From Timema cristinae (Eukaryota > Arthropoda > Insecta > Phasmatodea > Timematidae), in NCBI GenBank assembly GCA_039000515.1, contig JBCFYV010000012.1, forward strand, positions 125,556,132 through 125,620,131: DNA of 64,000 bases, given 5' to 3'. This document shows positions 49,283 through 59,944 of the stretch, piece by piece. Under the pieces are notes generated by a model. That model made no database searches and was not told the origin of the DNA. It saw only the letters and a program-made list of their open reading frames with translations. The number at the start of each line of letters is the position of its first letter. Position 1 is the first letter of the stretch. Position numbers and translations under genes: made by a program.

Positions 49283-50787
49283 GTTGGTTTTGTTTTAAGT
49301 TGTATTTGGCTTCAAGAATACTCGATTTGATTCAACTTTTAATTAAAATAACGGACTTAGCATATCCATGGTGATTGATATTATATACATAATGGTTGCA
49401 TAGAACAACAACTTTGGGTGCTTTCGGCAGGTTTTGGGAAATTGCCTAAATAAACTTTGTTTTGTAGTAGGCCTTCATGATTTAATTTAGTAAAAATTTG
49501 TTATGTAGCTTTGCTTATTAATGAATTAAACTAATTTACCTAAATATTATTGTTAGTAAATTGCTCTCAAATAATTACCACTAATTGAATGAATCCCCTG
49601 CCTTGTACCGTACTACAGTTAGTTACATTTTGTAAGTTGAATTTTGATATAAAAAGTTTATAAATAGATATATTTCTCGGTAAAACTGGTGAAGAGCGTG
49701 GTTCATAGCAGGCCCGACCCGGCTCCCGGGAGATACGGGAGTTAGAGGGAACAGAAATGTGTATTTGAATGATTACTGTGAATTAACACGTTCGCTGTAA
49801 AACGAGAGCAGTCACGTGACACCTCTAATCCAATCACAAGCAAACCGCTGGGCCAGTCTAACCTGCACTGCTCGAGTAGAGATCATTTCAACTTTTCCAG
49901 CACTTCTACGGAAAACCGGCCAAGAAGACCCAATCAGCGCATGCGCAAACTTTCAAACATGAATTATTTATAAAACAACACATTCTCAAGATGGCGTATC
50001 TCAAAATTGATTATGAATAACAACAGTTTATTGGAAGTCATGTGGTTTATCGAAGACAAAATCAAACCTGAGTAGTAAGGAAAACATTTTATTTTAGTTT
50101 AAATACATTAACTTGGACCGATGGTAATATTTAACGTTTTTATGTTTGATGTTTCAATGCATCATAGGTAAACAATACGTCCCAATTTTCCGCAAGTGTG
50201 TGAACAGTTGCACGACTAAGAGGTGCAGACTTAATGTACTGCTTTCACATTTCAACTTACGTGTGAATTCACCTTTGTTCAAAATTTTCCGCGGTGACGA
50301 TGGGGGTCAAAGTTTCTTGTTAATAACTACAGTATACCCATATTATGACAAAATGAAGATTTGTGCTCAGTGCTTATCTGTGAAGCCTTTCTAAAACATT
50401 TATAAGCGGCCTTTTCAACACAGTTTTTATCCTAATATCATTTAATATTTCAACAATATTGTGTATTAAGAACATCTACCAACTCTTTAGCTCCATTAAT
50501 CTTTAATCAGAAATTATCCACGTGTTTGTTTACATTTATTATTTCAAACTGACTGTATCACAGAGTTGATGTGAATGTGAATTTTAAGTAGATAGAAAAC
50601 TTAACACAAATCACCTTTTTATCTTTAACTATTTGCCATTATTTACAATATGGCTGCCATATTAGCAAATCAAAACACTTGTTTGACTTTTTATTTTATC
50701 ATTGGTCTTCGGGGGGTTGGTAGGGAGGGTGAAATAAGTGTCCTTTACTAGGAACAATTATTGGTTATTGGTATGAGAAGAAACTTG
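49283..50787. other. Intron 12 stretch, nothing recognised
   Basis: A GC-richer patch at about 49700-49980 (CCCGACCCGGCTCCCGGGAG) lies in otherwise AT-rich sequence. The frame at 50146-50394 has no recognised motif. Confidence 0.4.
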
Positions 50788-51696
50788 TAACAGTGCGGTT
50801 GGTGGTGTGATTTCCCTGTCACTTTTAGGAAATTGTAACAGTGCGGTTGGTGGTGTGATTTCCCTGTCACTTTTAGAAAATTGTAACAGTGCGGTTGGTG
50901 GTGTGATTTCCCTGTCACTTTTAGGAAATTGTAACAGTGCGGTTGGTGGTGTGATTTCCCTGTCACTTTTAGAAAATTGTAACAGTGCGGTTGGTGGTGT
51001 GATTTCCCTGTCACTTTTAGGAAATTGTAACAGTGCGGTTGGTGGTGTGATTTCCCTGTCACTTTTAGGAAATTGTAACAGTGCGGTTGGTGGTGTGATT
51101 TCCCTGTCACTTTTAGAAAATTGTAACAGTGCGGTTGGTGGTGTGATTTCCCTGTCACTTTTAGGAAATTGTAACAGTGCGGTTGGTGGTGTGATTTCCC
51201 TGTCACTTTTAGAAAATTGTAACAGTGCGGTTGGTGGTGTGATTTCCCTGTCACTTTTAGGAAATTGTAACAGTGCGGTTGGTGGTGTGATTTCCCTGTC
51301 ACTTTTAGAAAATTGTAACAGTGCGGTTGGTGGTGTGATTTCCCTGTCACTTTTAGGAAATTGTAACAGTGCGGTTGGTGGTGTGATTTCCCTGTCACTT
51401 TTAGGAAATTGTAACAGTGCGGTTGGTGGTGTGATTTCCCTGTCACTTTTAGAAAATTGTAACAGTGCGGTTGGTGGTGTGATTTCCCTGTCACTTTTAG
51501 GAAATTGTAACAGTGCGGTTGGTGGTGTGATTTCCCTGTCACTTTTAGAAAATTGTAACAGTGCGGTTGGTGGTGTGATTTCCCTGTCACTTTTAGGAAA
51601 TTGTAAGAGTGCGGTTGGTGGTGTGATTTCCCTGTCACTTTTAGGAAATTGTAACAGTGCTGTTGGTGGTGTGATTTCCCTGTCACTTTTAGCCAA
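50788..51696. repeat. 48-bp minisatellite, 19 copies
   Basis: The unit is GTAACAGTGCGGTTGGTGGT, GTGATTTCCCTGTCACTTTT and AGGAAATT or AGAAAATT. Since 48 is divisible by 3 and stops are absent, one plus and two minus frames stay open for about 300 codons with a 16-residue period. Units differ almost only at the G/A position, in the order GAGAG-GAGAGAG-GAGAG-G. Intron 12. Confidence 0.97.
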
Positions 51697-51754
51697 CTAG
51701 CAAACAACAATTTTTTCTGCTAAAGAGAAAAATTTAGTTTTTCCTACGACTGGT

Positions 51755-51995
51755 TTTGGTGGCCGCATGGTTTAAGGTGTCACCTTGTGTTGGACTAGAC
51801 GGTCAACACAGGGAGATTAAGGTTTGAACTTGGGTTGGGTGTACTGAGAATGGTTTTCCACTCTCCTTCCATGCAAATGCGGGTACACTTCCTTGCAATG
51901 CAGCCTTGCTCATTGCTAACCTAGTAGCCTAATTAATACATAAATGTATAACCTGACTTGGTGATACAAAAAACACAAAAAATAATAATAATAAT
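51755..51995 (+). mobile_element. tRNA-headed SINE (family 3)
   Basis: GGTGGCCGCATGGTTTAAGG resembles box A and AAGGTTTGAACTTGG box B; the body has TGGTTTTCCACTCTCCTTCC, GCAAATGCGGGTACACTTCC and an AAT tail. Related sequence is at 59700-59935. Confidence 0.7.
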
Positions 51996-52582
51996 AATAA
52001 TTCTTAAGTTGGTCCCTGGCCGACGTACCTCATTGGCCGACGTACCACACTCAAGAGGTCTAAATGAAGTTGCTTTGTTAGTACATAGCCAATAAAGCAT
52101 CATAGATCATTACCTAAAACACACACATCTCTTGGTCAAGGATTAAGACAATTATAATATATTTATTTATTTTAAATCTTAGTTATAACACACGTAAATG
52201 TGATCAATGACCTCCAACACTTCAAGTATTCTTTGAGATAAATGTTTTATTTTGTTAATTGTTTGTAATATTTAATATAGTTGTATGGACTAAAAATTTT
52301 AATCAGACAAAAATATATATATCGAGATACTTTGTTTGATTTGAAATAATTATATCTTAAAATAGAACCAAATTAATTAAACTTATAAAATGTAAAATTC
52401 TGAGTACTCAAATTGTTCAAGTATGGTTTGAACAACTAAAAACCCGCCTCGGTGGCGTAGTAAGTGTTGAAACTGTGAAGCTGTCGCACAGTCCTAGTTC
52501 CTGCCATCAGAAACATACTCTAGGGGGAACGTGGAGTGTTGCGGCAGAAGTTATGTTGTCAGTGTCTCTCGTGTGTTGTCAG
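51996..52582. other. Intron 12 end, nothing recognised
   Basis: AT-rich, no element that I can name. Confidence 0.35.
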
Positions 52583-52792
52583 TATGAGCAGCTGGAGCGC
52601 AAGCGTCGGGAGGAGCGCGAGGGTAAGATGAGAGAGCGCATGAAGGAGAAGGAGGGGGCAGGACTACGGAGGGAGTTCTGGGTACACCCGGAGGGGGGAA
52701 GAAGACTGCACATCACCACATCGACTCTTCAGGAGCACAGGAGAGCTATAGACAGTGAAGATGAGGAGCTGGCCGGTCTCTCCAGTGCGGAG
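52583..52792 (+). CDS. SMG6: SMG6 exon 13: charged linker
   Basis: A 210-base exon between GTTGTCAG and GTGAGC, phase 0 to 0. It starts YEQLERKRREEREGKMRERM, a charged coiled segment, then FWVHPEGGRRLHI, which matches the IWIHPSHPR block of vertebrate SMG6. The intron starting at its donor runs directly into a SINE tail from about base +5. Confidence 0.9.
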
Positions 52793-52796
52793 GTGA

Positions 52797-52868
52797 GCTC
52801 ACAATCACCCTACAGTACACGTTAGTGTAAGTGTGTATAACCTGAAGGGGTAGTAAGACTCTATGATA
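52797..52868 (+). mobile_element. SINE (family 1) 3' fragment at the exon 13 donor
   Basis: CTCACAATCACCCTAC...GTAAGTGTGTATAACCTGAA...GTAGTAAGAC matches the 3' part of the family 1 SINE. It begins at intron base +5 after the donor GTGAGC. Confidence 0.85.
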
Positions 52869-52908
52869 ATTACAGCGGGTAGTTAGTTATGTTGTTCCTT
52901 ACTTTCAG

Positions 52909-52970
52909 GTGAACAAGAGGTTTGTTATAAGTTACCTGAATGTGCAAGGCAAACTCTTCACAAAGATAGG
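52909..52970 (+). CDS. SMG6: SMG6 exon 14
   Basis: A 62-base exon between CTTTCAG and GTGAGT. It reads VNKRFVISYLNVQGKLFTKI, matching LNKRFILSFLHAHGKLFTRIG of vertebrate SMG6. It starts in phase 0 and ends in phase 2. The intron before it is only 116 bases. Confidence 0.95.
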
Positions 52971-53044
52971 GTGAGTTTTAATATTCATTACTAAACTGAA
53001 TCTTGGAAAAAATAGTAACGTAACTACACTAATGGGTTAGGTAT

Positions 53045-53222
53045 GCGGAAGGTTGAATTTAAATAAAGTGTATCCACATTTGCATGGAGAGAGAGAGTGG
53101 TAAACCATTTGGGGTTTGGGACCCTCATTACACCTGGCTAGGATATACTAGCATGATATACTAGTCATGGGCAGTTTAGTCTCTTGTGAGAATAACGCCT
53201 TAGACCATACGGCTACTGAAGT
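53045..53222 (-). mobile_element. tRNA-headed SINE (family 3), minus orientation
   Basis: It shares AGTGTATCCACATTTGCATG and CTTAGACCATACGGCTACTG blocks with copies at 28800 and 63570. Intron 14. Confidence 0.5.
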
Positions 53223-53644
53223 GGACTATAATGCATACGTTATTACATTATTACATTTGGTTGAGTGATATATTAATATTCTGGGGACTGGTTGTTAAGT
53301 TTTTCCTATAACTATGTTGGGGCTGAATCACCATTGATGTGAATTAATGATCTAAAACAAATTTCAATTCATTCTTATTTTTATTTGTTTGCGTCTCAAA
53401 ACCACTATTTTCTTGTTTCCTCTAGTCTCTAATGTCCTTAAGGACCCCATCTCTAACTAAAACTAAACAAAGCATGTAAGTAATATAAGACGTCAAAGAG
53501 AGGCTAAGGCATGATGACATTTTAAGAAAGCTTGAGCCGTTTTCCAAAATTATCTGAAATTGCGATTGTTGTTGACTACACTAGTGTTATGTGAAGCGGT
53601 ATACTCTTGAGGTGCATTTGGAGGGAAATGTTTTATATTTTCAG

Positions 53645-53790
53645 TATGGAGACGTTCCAGGAGTCAGCCGTGCAGATGTTGCGTGAGTTCCGAGCATTGC
53701 TCCAGCACTCGCCCGTACCTCTGAACGCCAACAGATTCCTACAGCTCTTAGCACTCAACATGTTTGCTATCGAGAACACTCAACCAAAGG
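53645..53790 (+). CDS. SMG6: SMG6 exon 15
   Basis: A 146-base exon between TTTTCAG and GTGAGT. It completes GG|T and reads METFQESAVQMLREFRALLQ and then HSPVPL...LNMFAIENTQ. The vertebrate equivalent is METFPAVAEKVLKEFQVLLQHSP. It ends in phase 1. A copy of the short inverted-repeat element begins almost at its donor. Confidence 0.95.
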
Positions 53791-53799
53791 GTGAGTTAT

Positions 53800-53990
53800 C
53801 CACCCTATCCTGTTATGTTTTTAATAGAGGATGGAGAAAATGGATAGAAACACAGTATGGCTTTTACAATGAACAGGAGAATCATTCACGCTTTACACTG
53901 CTGCCACTGGACAAACAGGTAATGGCTGCGGTCATAACCCCCGATCATCCGACCCAGGTTTCTATCTAGGAGTGTGTGAAGGCCACTTTT
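53800..53990. mobile_element. Short inverted-repeat element, copy 3 (partial)
   Basis: ACACAGTATGGCTTTTACAA and TTCACGCTTTACACTGCTGC...CACTGGACAAACAGGTAATG match the inverted-repeat family of 33046 and 38385. It starts within about 10-35 bases of the exon 15 donor. Confidence 0.65.
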
Positions 53991-54119
53991 CAATGTGAAG
54001 CAAAGAATCGAATAATATGATATATTCCTGAAGCCAAATCAAACAAATAATAAAATAATATAATAAAACAATGTTTAATGTTGTATAAAAATACTATACT
54101 TCAGATAACTATGTAAATC

Positions 54120-54212
54120 TTATATAGCAGCTACAATGCTGAATACATCGGCTTCACCACAGGAACACTCGGACAACGAATGAACCGTCACCTTTCAGAT
54201 TTTATCAAATGA
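54120..54212 (+). mobile_element. GIY-YIG-like retroelement remnant
   Basis: The frame reads YNAEYIGFTTGTLGQRMNRH, like the YIG half of GIY-YIG endonuclease domains found in Penelope-like retroelements. A second copy (YCIAEYFGITTGTLGQ) is at about 60917-60967. Both end soon after, and no reverse transcriptase was identified. Confidence 0.4.
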
Positions 54213-54647
54213 TTATAAATTTGAAACAACTCGGACAATAATTGAACATTAATGGCATCAATATTTATATTGACCAAGCCTAATAATTTTCGTTCGCTAA
54301 ATTTTCCATGGGGTCTGCCTAAATATTTCCGTAGTGGCGTATTTTTAATTAACCGTTGGTAAAATTGTGTGAGGGACATTTACAAGATTCTATCATCTAA
54401 ACTTGACAAGGTTTTGGTCCACTATCTCTTCAGAACCCTTCGCTTACTCTTCTCTTCTCTGTCAATTTGTTTTTCTTTCCACAACAGAAACAGGCTCAGA
54501 GTTGAAAGTGACTTGAGACTGTATTTATGGTGGGTATCCCAAAGTACCTATCGGAGATGTTATATGTTAATTTAAAGGTATTACATTTTTTTATTGCAAT
54601 AATGAAATTTAATAAAAAGAAGTTATAAAATTAAGTGCGTGGCTATG

Positions 54648-54968
54648 GATGTTCATCAGGAGTTCTTGCGATTTGGATGTTCATCAGGAGTTCTTGTGAT
54701 TTGGATGTTCATCAGGAGTTCTTGTGATTTGGATGTTTATCAGGAGTTCTTGCGATTTGGATGTTTATCAGGAGTTCTTGTGATTTGGATGTTCATCAGG
54801 AGTTTCATGTGATTTGGATGTTCATCAGGAGTTCTTATGATTTGTATGTTTATCAGGAGTTCTTGTGATTTTGGATGTTTCATAGGAGTTTCTTGTGTAT
54901 TTGGATGTTCATCAGGAGTTCTTGCGATTTGGATGTTTATCAGGAGTTCTTGCGATTTGGATGTTTGT
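54648..54968. repeat. 28-bp minisatellite, about 11 copies
   Basis: The unit is GGATGTTCATCAGGAGTTCT then TGTGATTT, with TTTATC and GCGATT variants. It ends about 60 bases before the exon 16 acceptor. Confidence 0.93.
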
Positions 54969-55031
54969 GAAAGAGGTTCGCAAGTCTATGAAATTTGTGA
55001 ACCACTGTCCTAGATGATGGTTTGTTGACAG

Positions 55032-55228
55032 ATTCTCTGGAGGCTGGGTACAGATCTGCGCTCCAGGAGAGTGCCCTGGTGCTGTCGCTCCAGATGTTCA
55101 ACCTCATCCTAGAGAAGTGTGTGATACTCTTGAAGGAACAGCTAGAGAACAGTACGGAACAGTTGGACCTGCACAACAGCAGGCTCGTAGTCAGTGAGGA
55201 CCTGCAGGTGCTGCTGCCTGCTGTCAAG
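55032..55228 (+). CDS. SMG6: SMG6 exon 16
   Basis: A 197-base exon between TTGTTGACAG and GTAACT. It completes G|AT and reads DSLEAGYRSALQESALVLSL, then a leucine-rich helix and VSEDLQVLLPAVK, the counterpart of VPDLKELLPSVK. It ends in phase 0. A 28-bp minisatellite lies just upstream (54648-54968). Confidence 0.92.
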
Positions 55229-55310
55229 GTAACTCAACCACACCACCCTCCGGAGAACAGGGGGGATCATATTCACACATTCACTAACATCAAATAAAAT
55301 ACAAGAGGGT

Positions 55311-55612
55311 GGGTGACCTGGCGGTCTAGGGGTAAGGTGTTAGAGCTCTGTGCTGAGGTCCGGGGTTCAATCCTCGGTCCCGGCACAGATTTATCTGATT
55401 GTCAAACCCTTCCTTCACCTCTGACAAGACATGTATTAAACACAACTTGTGAATGTGGGGAATGCCAGGCCTCCACCGTGGTTCGGATCCCACGTTAAAC
55501 TGTAGGTCCTCCATTTCATCTCACAATCACCCTACCATTACACATTAGCGTAAGTGTGTATAACACTAACGGTTAGTAAGACGTGGTGCTAATAATCATC
55601 ATCATCATTATT
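55311..55612 (+). mobile_element. Full-length SINE (family 1)
   Basis: Head GGCGGTCTAGGGGTAAGG and GGGGTTCAATCC, full body, and a tail of AAT/ATC units. It is flanked by TACAAGAGGGT (55300-55310) and TACAAGGGT (55613-55621), a probable target duplication with a 2-base difference. Intron 16. Confidence 0.9.
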
Positions 55613-55621
55613 TACAAGGGT

Positions 55622-57058
55622 AAAAATGACATTTCTTCAGTAAATACTCACCACAAGTCTCTTTTAACACAGTTGTCCCTGTTGAGAGTACTAATCTAAA
55701 TTCTCAAGGCCAACATATGATCTTTGTGTCATCCCGACACTACTCCGAGTGTCTCCAGCCAAAGTTTGGGAATGGTTATGCACATGTGGGGGAATTTTAT
55801 TACGTTATACCATCCGGGAAAACTGGAATTAGCCAAGAATTTGAAATGTTCGGGGGAGGAAAACTGGAACAAATCGGGAATTGGGTAAATTACAAAAAAA
55901 ACAACGAAAAATGTTGTTTTACTCAAAATATGAAATATAATAATTATTAAACTTTCTAATTCTTAGTAGAATGTGTTACTACAAAGTTTAAAAAATGTTT
56001 ATTTGAATTTGAAAACTTATTTTGATTCACAATAAAGATTGTTTAAAAAAGCTTGGGGGACGGGGGTAGAAGGGTGTGACATACTTTTGATTCGGGAATT
56101 TTAGGAAATGATCCGGGAAAATCAGGGAAAATAATGTGTCTCTAAACAATTTAAAACTGTGCGATCTCAATGAAGTTTAACTTAAATCGTAATACCTAAT
56201 AGCCCATTCCTTTAACCCCTTCATGGAGTGACACAATTTTAGAATGTGTGTGTATCTAAAAATATTGCATTATGTTGCAATCTTAAAGTAAAGTTTGAAA
56301 TATAGTCACTGGCAAAGTAGGAAATTGGCTTTGAAAAACCTTGAAAATTCATAAGGATAAAATTGGGCTGAATATCATGCTCTAATCCTAAGAACGGCTG
56401 CTTTGTTCAGCGAGAAAGTATCAATTGTCTGTGTCTTTTTCTGGAACTACTTCTCTTTTATATCTAATCTTATATTTGCTTTCACTCTTCATCTACAACC
56501 ACCCTTTGTCATGTTAATAAGAAAGTGGAAAGAAAACTACAAAACTTCTTATTGCATTGTAAAGAGGAAAGCTTTCAGTAGCATGTCTGACTTCTAAGCT
56601 AAGGGTGCCAGGTTCAATTCCTGGGATGGCCAATAAATGTATCATTGGTAAAATGTGGGTTTCCTCTTTCAAAGTGATACATTTACGATTGGGGACTGGA
56701 TGTTGTGCCTGTCCTAGTCTTAAGTTATATTATAAGACATATGAAGCTACGACAGGTGGTGGGAAATATATGACTTGGATAAAAAACTGACCCAGGCTGG
56801 AAACAGTTGTGGATGTACAAAAAGTAAAATTATTTGTATTGATGATGCTGTAATTTTATTTTTAAGTAAAGTTGAAAGTTTATATTTGTTTCTAAACCAA
56901 GCCTAAGTCTTTATTTGTTTCAAAGTGAGGTTGAAGTTGATTTGTTTCGAAACCAAGGGGAAGGTGTGATGATATTTTCCACGCCCCTCATGTGAGACGT
57001 ATGCTTTCAAAAGAGCCGATAGTGTTTAATAAAAAGAGAGTGTGGTGTATTGTTCCAG
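55622..57058. other. Intron 16 stretch with decayed repeats
   Basis: CCGGGAAAATCAGGGAAAA near 56115 recurs at 22672. A weak tRNA-like head (CCAGGTTCAATTCCTGGG) is near 56610. No gene. Confidence 0.4.
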
Positions 57059-57132
57059 GTGTGGTGTGATTGGCTGGTTTGTCACAGCACGGTGTGGAAC
57101 CCGCCTCCTTCCTGTCAGGACTACAGAGTGGG
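57059..57132 (+). CDS. SMG6: SMG6 exon 17
   Basis: A 74-base exon between TGTTCCAG and GTGAGT. It encodes VWCDWLVCHSTVWNPPPSC, matching VWSDWMLGYPDTWNPPPT of vertebrate SMG6. It starts in phase 0 and ends in phase 2. Confidence 0.94.
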
Positions 57133-57215
57133 GTGAGTCTAGTCGAGTCGCACATTCAGAGATAACAATACAAACAGTTTGTATTACTGGGGTGACGATG
57201 TATCTCTGGTTTCAG

Positions 57216-57313
57216 CCCGGCCGGAGATGCGTGGGTGCGAATGGCCTCCTTTGTCAATCTCTTGGAGCGTCTCGACTACGGCAAACTCCGGATGGACGAG
57301 GAACCTCATGAGG
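57216..57313 (+). CDS. SMG6: SMG6 exon 18
   Basis: A 98-base exon between GGTTTCAG and GTGAGT, separated from exon 17 by only 83 bases. It reads GDAWVRMASFVNLLERLDYG, aligned with VDVWSTLADFCNIL, and then KLRMDEEPHE. It ends in phase 1. Confidence 0.92.
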
Positions 57314-58180
57314 GTGAGTTCTGAACATTTCTTAACTAATCCTTAAGGATATTCATGGTTCAAGGATTCGAGACTCAAATAATTAAAAAATATATATTCT
57401 TTTTTTCAAGTGAAATTTTTTTTAGGGCTCTAATATCGCTTATTGGTGTTTAAGAAACAACTATATTTATATGATGAACTTCAACCAGTCCCAGACCAAT
57501 AATCTAACACTTAAACTGAATGTTATAATGAATGAACTATAAGAAAGTATTGTGTTATGATGCAGCAAAATTAATTTTTGTGACAGGTTATAAATAGGTT
57601 CCGATCAGGGACAGGACCAAAAAATCCTTGAACCCTCGAACTTTAGGACATACTTAACTTTCAAACCCCAGACCATTAATGTAACACTTAACTGAATATA
57701 TTATTGTACCTCTAAATACTGAATCCTGAATTTTAATTTAAATCTTGAAAAAAATTATTAACATAAGAGATAACAGTATATGTAAATAACAGCTAAATGT
57801 GAACTTTTTTGTTAAAATGCATTCACTACAACATTCAAACATTCAGTTAAATGGTATATTAATGATCTGGGCCCTGGTTGTTGAGTTATTCCTGTAATTA
57901 TTTTGGGACTTAACCACTAATGAACAGAATCAGAGCTTTTAAACAAATTACAATTAATTATTTTAAATAAAAGTCCCCAAATCCTCGAATCTTGAATACG
58001 AGGTGTGTTTTCATGATTGACCTGTTATCATTGTTTACAACCGTAACAAATCTGCACTCTTGGTATCACAGATGGTTATGGGTGTTTAAAACCGAGACTA
58101 TGCCATACCTCGGTTTGTTTAACGCTTTCCCCGGCTAAACTAATAGCCTAGTATCAACAAATGAGCTATATAAACATATA
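57314..58180. other. Intron 18 stretch with an unclassified dispersed repeat
   Basis: ATTAATGATCTGGGCCCTGG then TTGTTGAGTTATTCCTGTAA (about 57862-57900) recurs in similar form at about 17455, 32555 and 53278; inverted versions are at 57480-57520 and 57650-57700. Confidence 0.45.
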
Positions 58181-58189
58181 AAACAGTAA

Positions 58190-58740
58190 GTATGTTCTTA
58201 AAAACTGTGGCCTATTTAATATTACATCAGTACATTATGCTTGATATGTTGTGTAAATACTAGCACCAGTCTAACTAAGAATAAAATTAAATAGTTCATT
58301 TTCCATCAATCCATACATTTAGGCTTACCAGCGGTTAGATATACTCTACCACAACCACCATTTTTGTTTAGGAAAAATAACTTGGTCGTTTTTGTGCTCA
58401 TCCTTGGTCTTAGCACTCGATACCAAGATGTAAGGTTGCTGTGGTTAGGTCATGTGACGAGAATGGAGGACAGAAAGCCTTACAGAGCAAAGAGAAGGGT
58501 AGAAGACCACGGGAGACATGGAGCTAGAGGAGGAAGTAGGGAGACAAAGCTTAAGCAAAGAGGGAGACCACGGATGAGGACTGAGATAAGGAGGATAGGA
58601 AGTTAGGAGAGACCAACAGGAATGGAAACGAATGTGTCGGACGAACCCGCAGAGGCTGAAACGTTGACTGATGGTGGTGATGACCAAGATGTAACCAAGT
58701 CAATCGTGAAAACTTGCCTATTGTTAAGGATTCAAGGTCT
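58190..58740 (-). mobile_element. Unclassified dispersed repeat, second copy, interrupted
   Basis: It is the complement of the repeat at 35890-36260, split by the non-LTR element at 58434-58682. Confidence 0.65.
58434..58682 (+). mobile_element. 5'-truncated non-LTR retrotransposon with target duplication
   Basis: It reads LLWLGHVTRMEDRKPYRAKR and, after frameshifts, RGRPRMR and EWKRMCRTNPQRLKR, the C-terminal motifs of endonuclease-reverse-transcriptase elements, ending in a TGGTGGTGATGA tail. It is flanked by ACCAAGATGTAA at 58422-58433 and 58683-58694. Confidence 0.9.
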
Positions 58741-58796
58741 CTAGAATGCCATCCCTAGTTATATTGAATGTATTTTAACACTGGTGTTCCTCGCAG

Positions 58797-58900
58797 GTTG
58801 GGAGATGGTGAGGCTGCCAGAAGATAGCACACTTAGCGAGTTTACTCCTCTCAAGAGTATCATTGACGAGCCTTGCTACATTAGTAAAGATGTCGACATG
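58797..58900 (+). CDS. SMG6: SMG6 exon 19
   Basis: A 104-base exon between TCCTCGCAG and GTGAGT. It completes G|GT and reads LPEDSTLSEFTPLKSIIDEP and then CYISKDVDM. The block EF-PL...PCY matches GFVPLLAAPQDPCYVEK in vertebrates. It ends in phase 0. Confidence 0.93.
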
Positions 58901-59408
58901 GTGAGTTCACTCGCCACTAAAACACAGATAGCATCAATGCTAGGAGTATGTGAACCTTAGTATACTTGTATGCTTTAACTTCGACTCAAAAGTAAAATTT
59001 CGTTCAACTGAGAGTACTTGCTGATAAAAATATTCAAATAAAAAAATACACATTACTTTTCAATTTTTTTCATTTTATCGAAGCTTTGTAACTATCAAGT
59101 TTTGGAATTTTACTTTTGAATCTAACTCGAAGCTGATGCATATTTGAGGTATATTTTAATCTTTTTAATCTTTACACATTTCTACTCTATCTATTTTGTG
59201 TTTCCTCTTATGTACATTATTTTTCCAAGATCCAGCTTCAAATTTGAGATTCAATACTTATTATTTAAAAAATAAAAATCTGTATTCTTGATTTGGATTC
59301 GGAAAACAGTAGATTCAACCCAAATCTGATTATATGTTAGCGACAGCTGTATGAAAGGTTGTTCTCATGATAACCCCACTATAGCTGTCTGTGTGTCTGT
59401 CGAGCCAG
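58901..59408. other. Intron 19, nothing firm
   Basis: AT-rich. GATTTGGATTCGGAAAACAG...AGATTCAACCC (about 59290-59325) resembles 48425-48465, so part is a dispersed repeat. Confidence 0.4.
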
Positions 59409-59583
59409 GAAGAAGCGTGTGTGGTGAAGCGGGTGAGGAAGATAGTTTTCTTCGGCACGGTGTGGCTGTGTGGGGAGGACCCCCGGTCCTCAAGCTCCAG
59501 AAGTACGATGAGAGCCTCAGCGAGTATGTGTCAGTGGTGGCCTCATCTAGTCAGGAGTCTCCGTCTTCACCCCCGAGGGGCAG
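59409..59583 (+). CDS. SMG6: SMG6 exon 20 (frame broken)
   Basis: A 175-base exon between GAGCCAG and GTAACT. The first half reads EEACVVKRVRKIVFFGTVWL and then CGED, the second half PPVLKLQKYDESLSEYVSVV in the next frame; the vertebrate block is LCGQEEPLLAFKGGKYVSV. One more C in the C5 run at 59480-59484 joins them. The exon would then end in phase 2, which fits exon 21 if the second AG of the tandem acceptor there is used. Confidence 0.87.
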
Positions 59584-59699
59584 GTAACTTTGTTTCTGGG
59601 TTTACCACTTAATGATGTCACCACAAAAATATTTTTTAACCAAAATATTTAAATTTAGATTGTAAAGTCTAAAACTAGAATGTGCTTTGCGGTTCAAAT

Positions 59700-59935
59700 A
59701 GTCTAAGTCGTCGTTCTCGCAATGCACTGAACTGCCGATGACGGGGAGATGGTTCGAATCCAGGTCAGTGTATCAAAGGTGGGCTTACATAAATGGTTTT
59801 CCACACACTTGTCACGCAAAAGCGAGTACACTTCCTATGAATTAAATCTTTCTCATCCCTGACACATTAGCATAATTAGTACATAAGCTTCAAACAGCCA
59901 TCACAGACTGCCTTAAAATACGAGTGAAGCATGAC
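59700..59935 (+). mobile_element. Decayed SINE (family 3)
   Basis: GGTTCGAATCCAGGTCAGTG (box B-like), TGGTTTTCCACACACTTGTC and AAGCGAGTACACTTCCTATG blocks match the copy at 51755. Confidence 0.5.
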
Positions 59936-59944
59936 CATGGGCCT

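Noticed and set aside
50748..51710. Open frames of 297-320 codons on both strands with a 16-residue period
   Set aside because: They are explained by a stop-free 48-bp unit. No start context, splice sites or family match.
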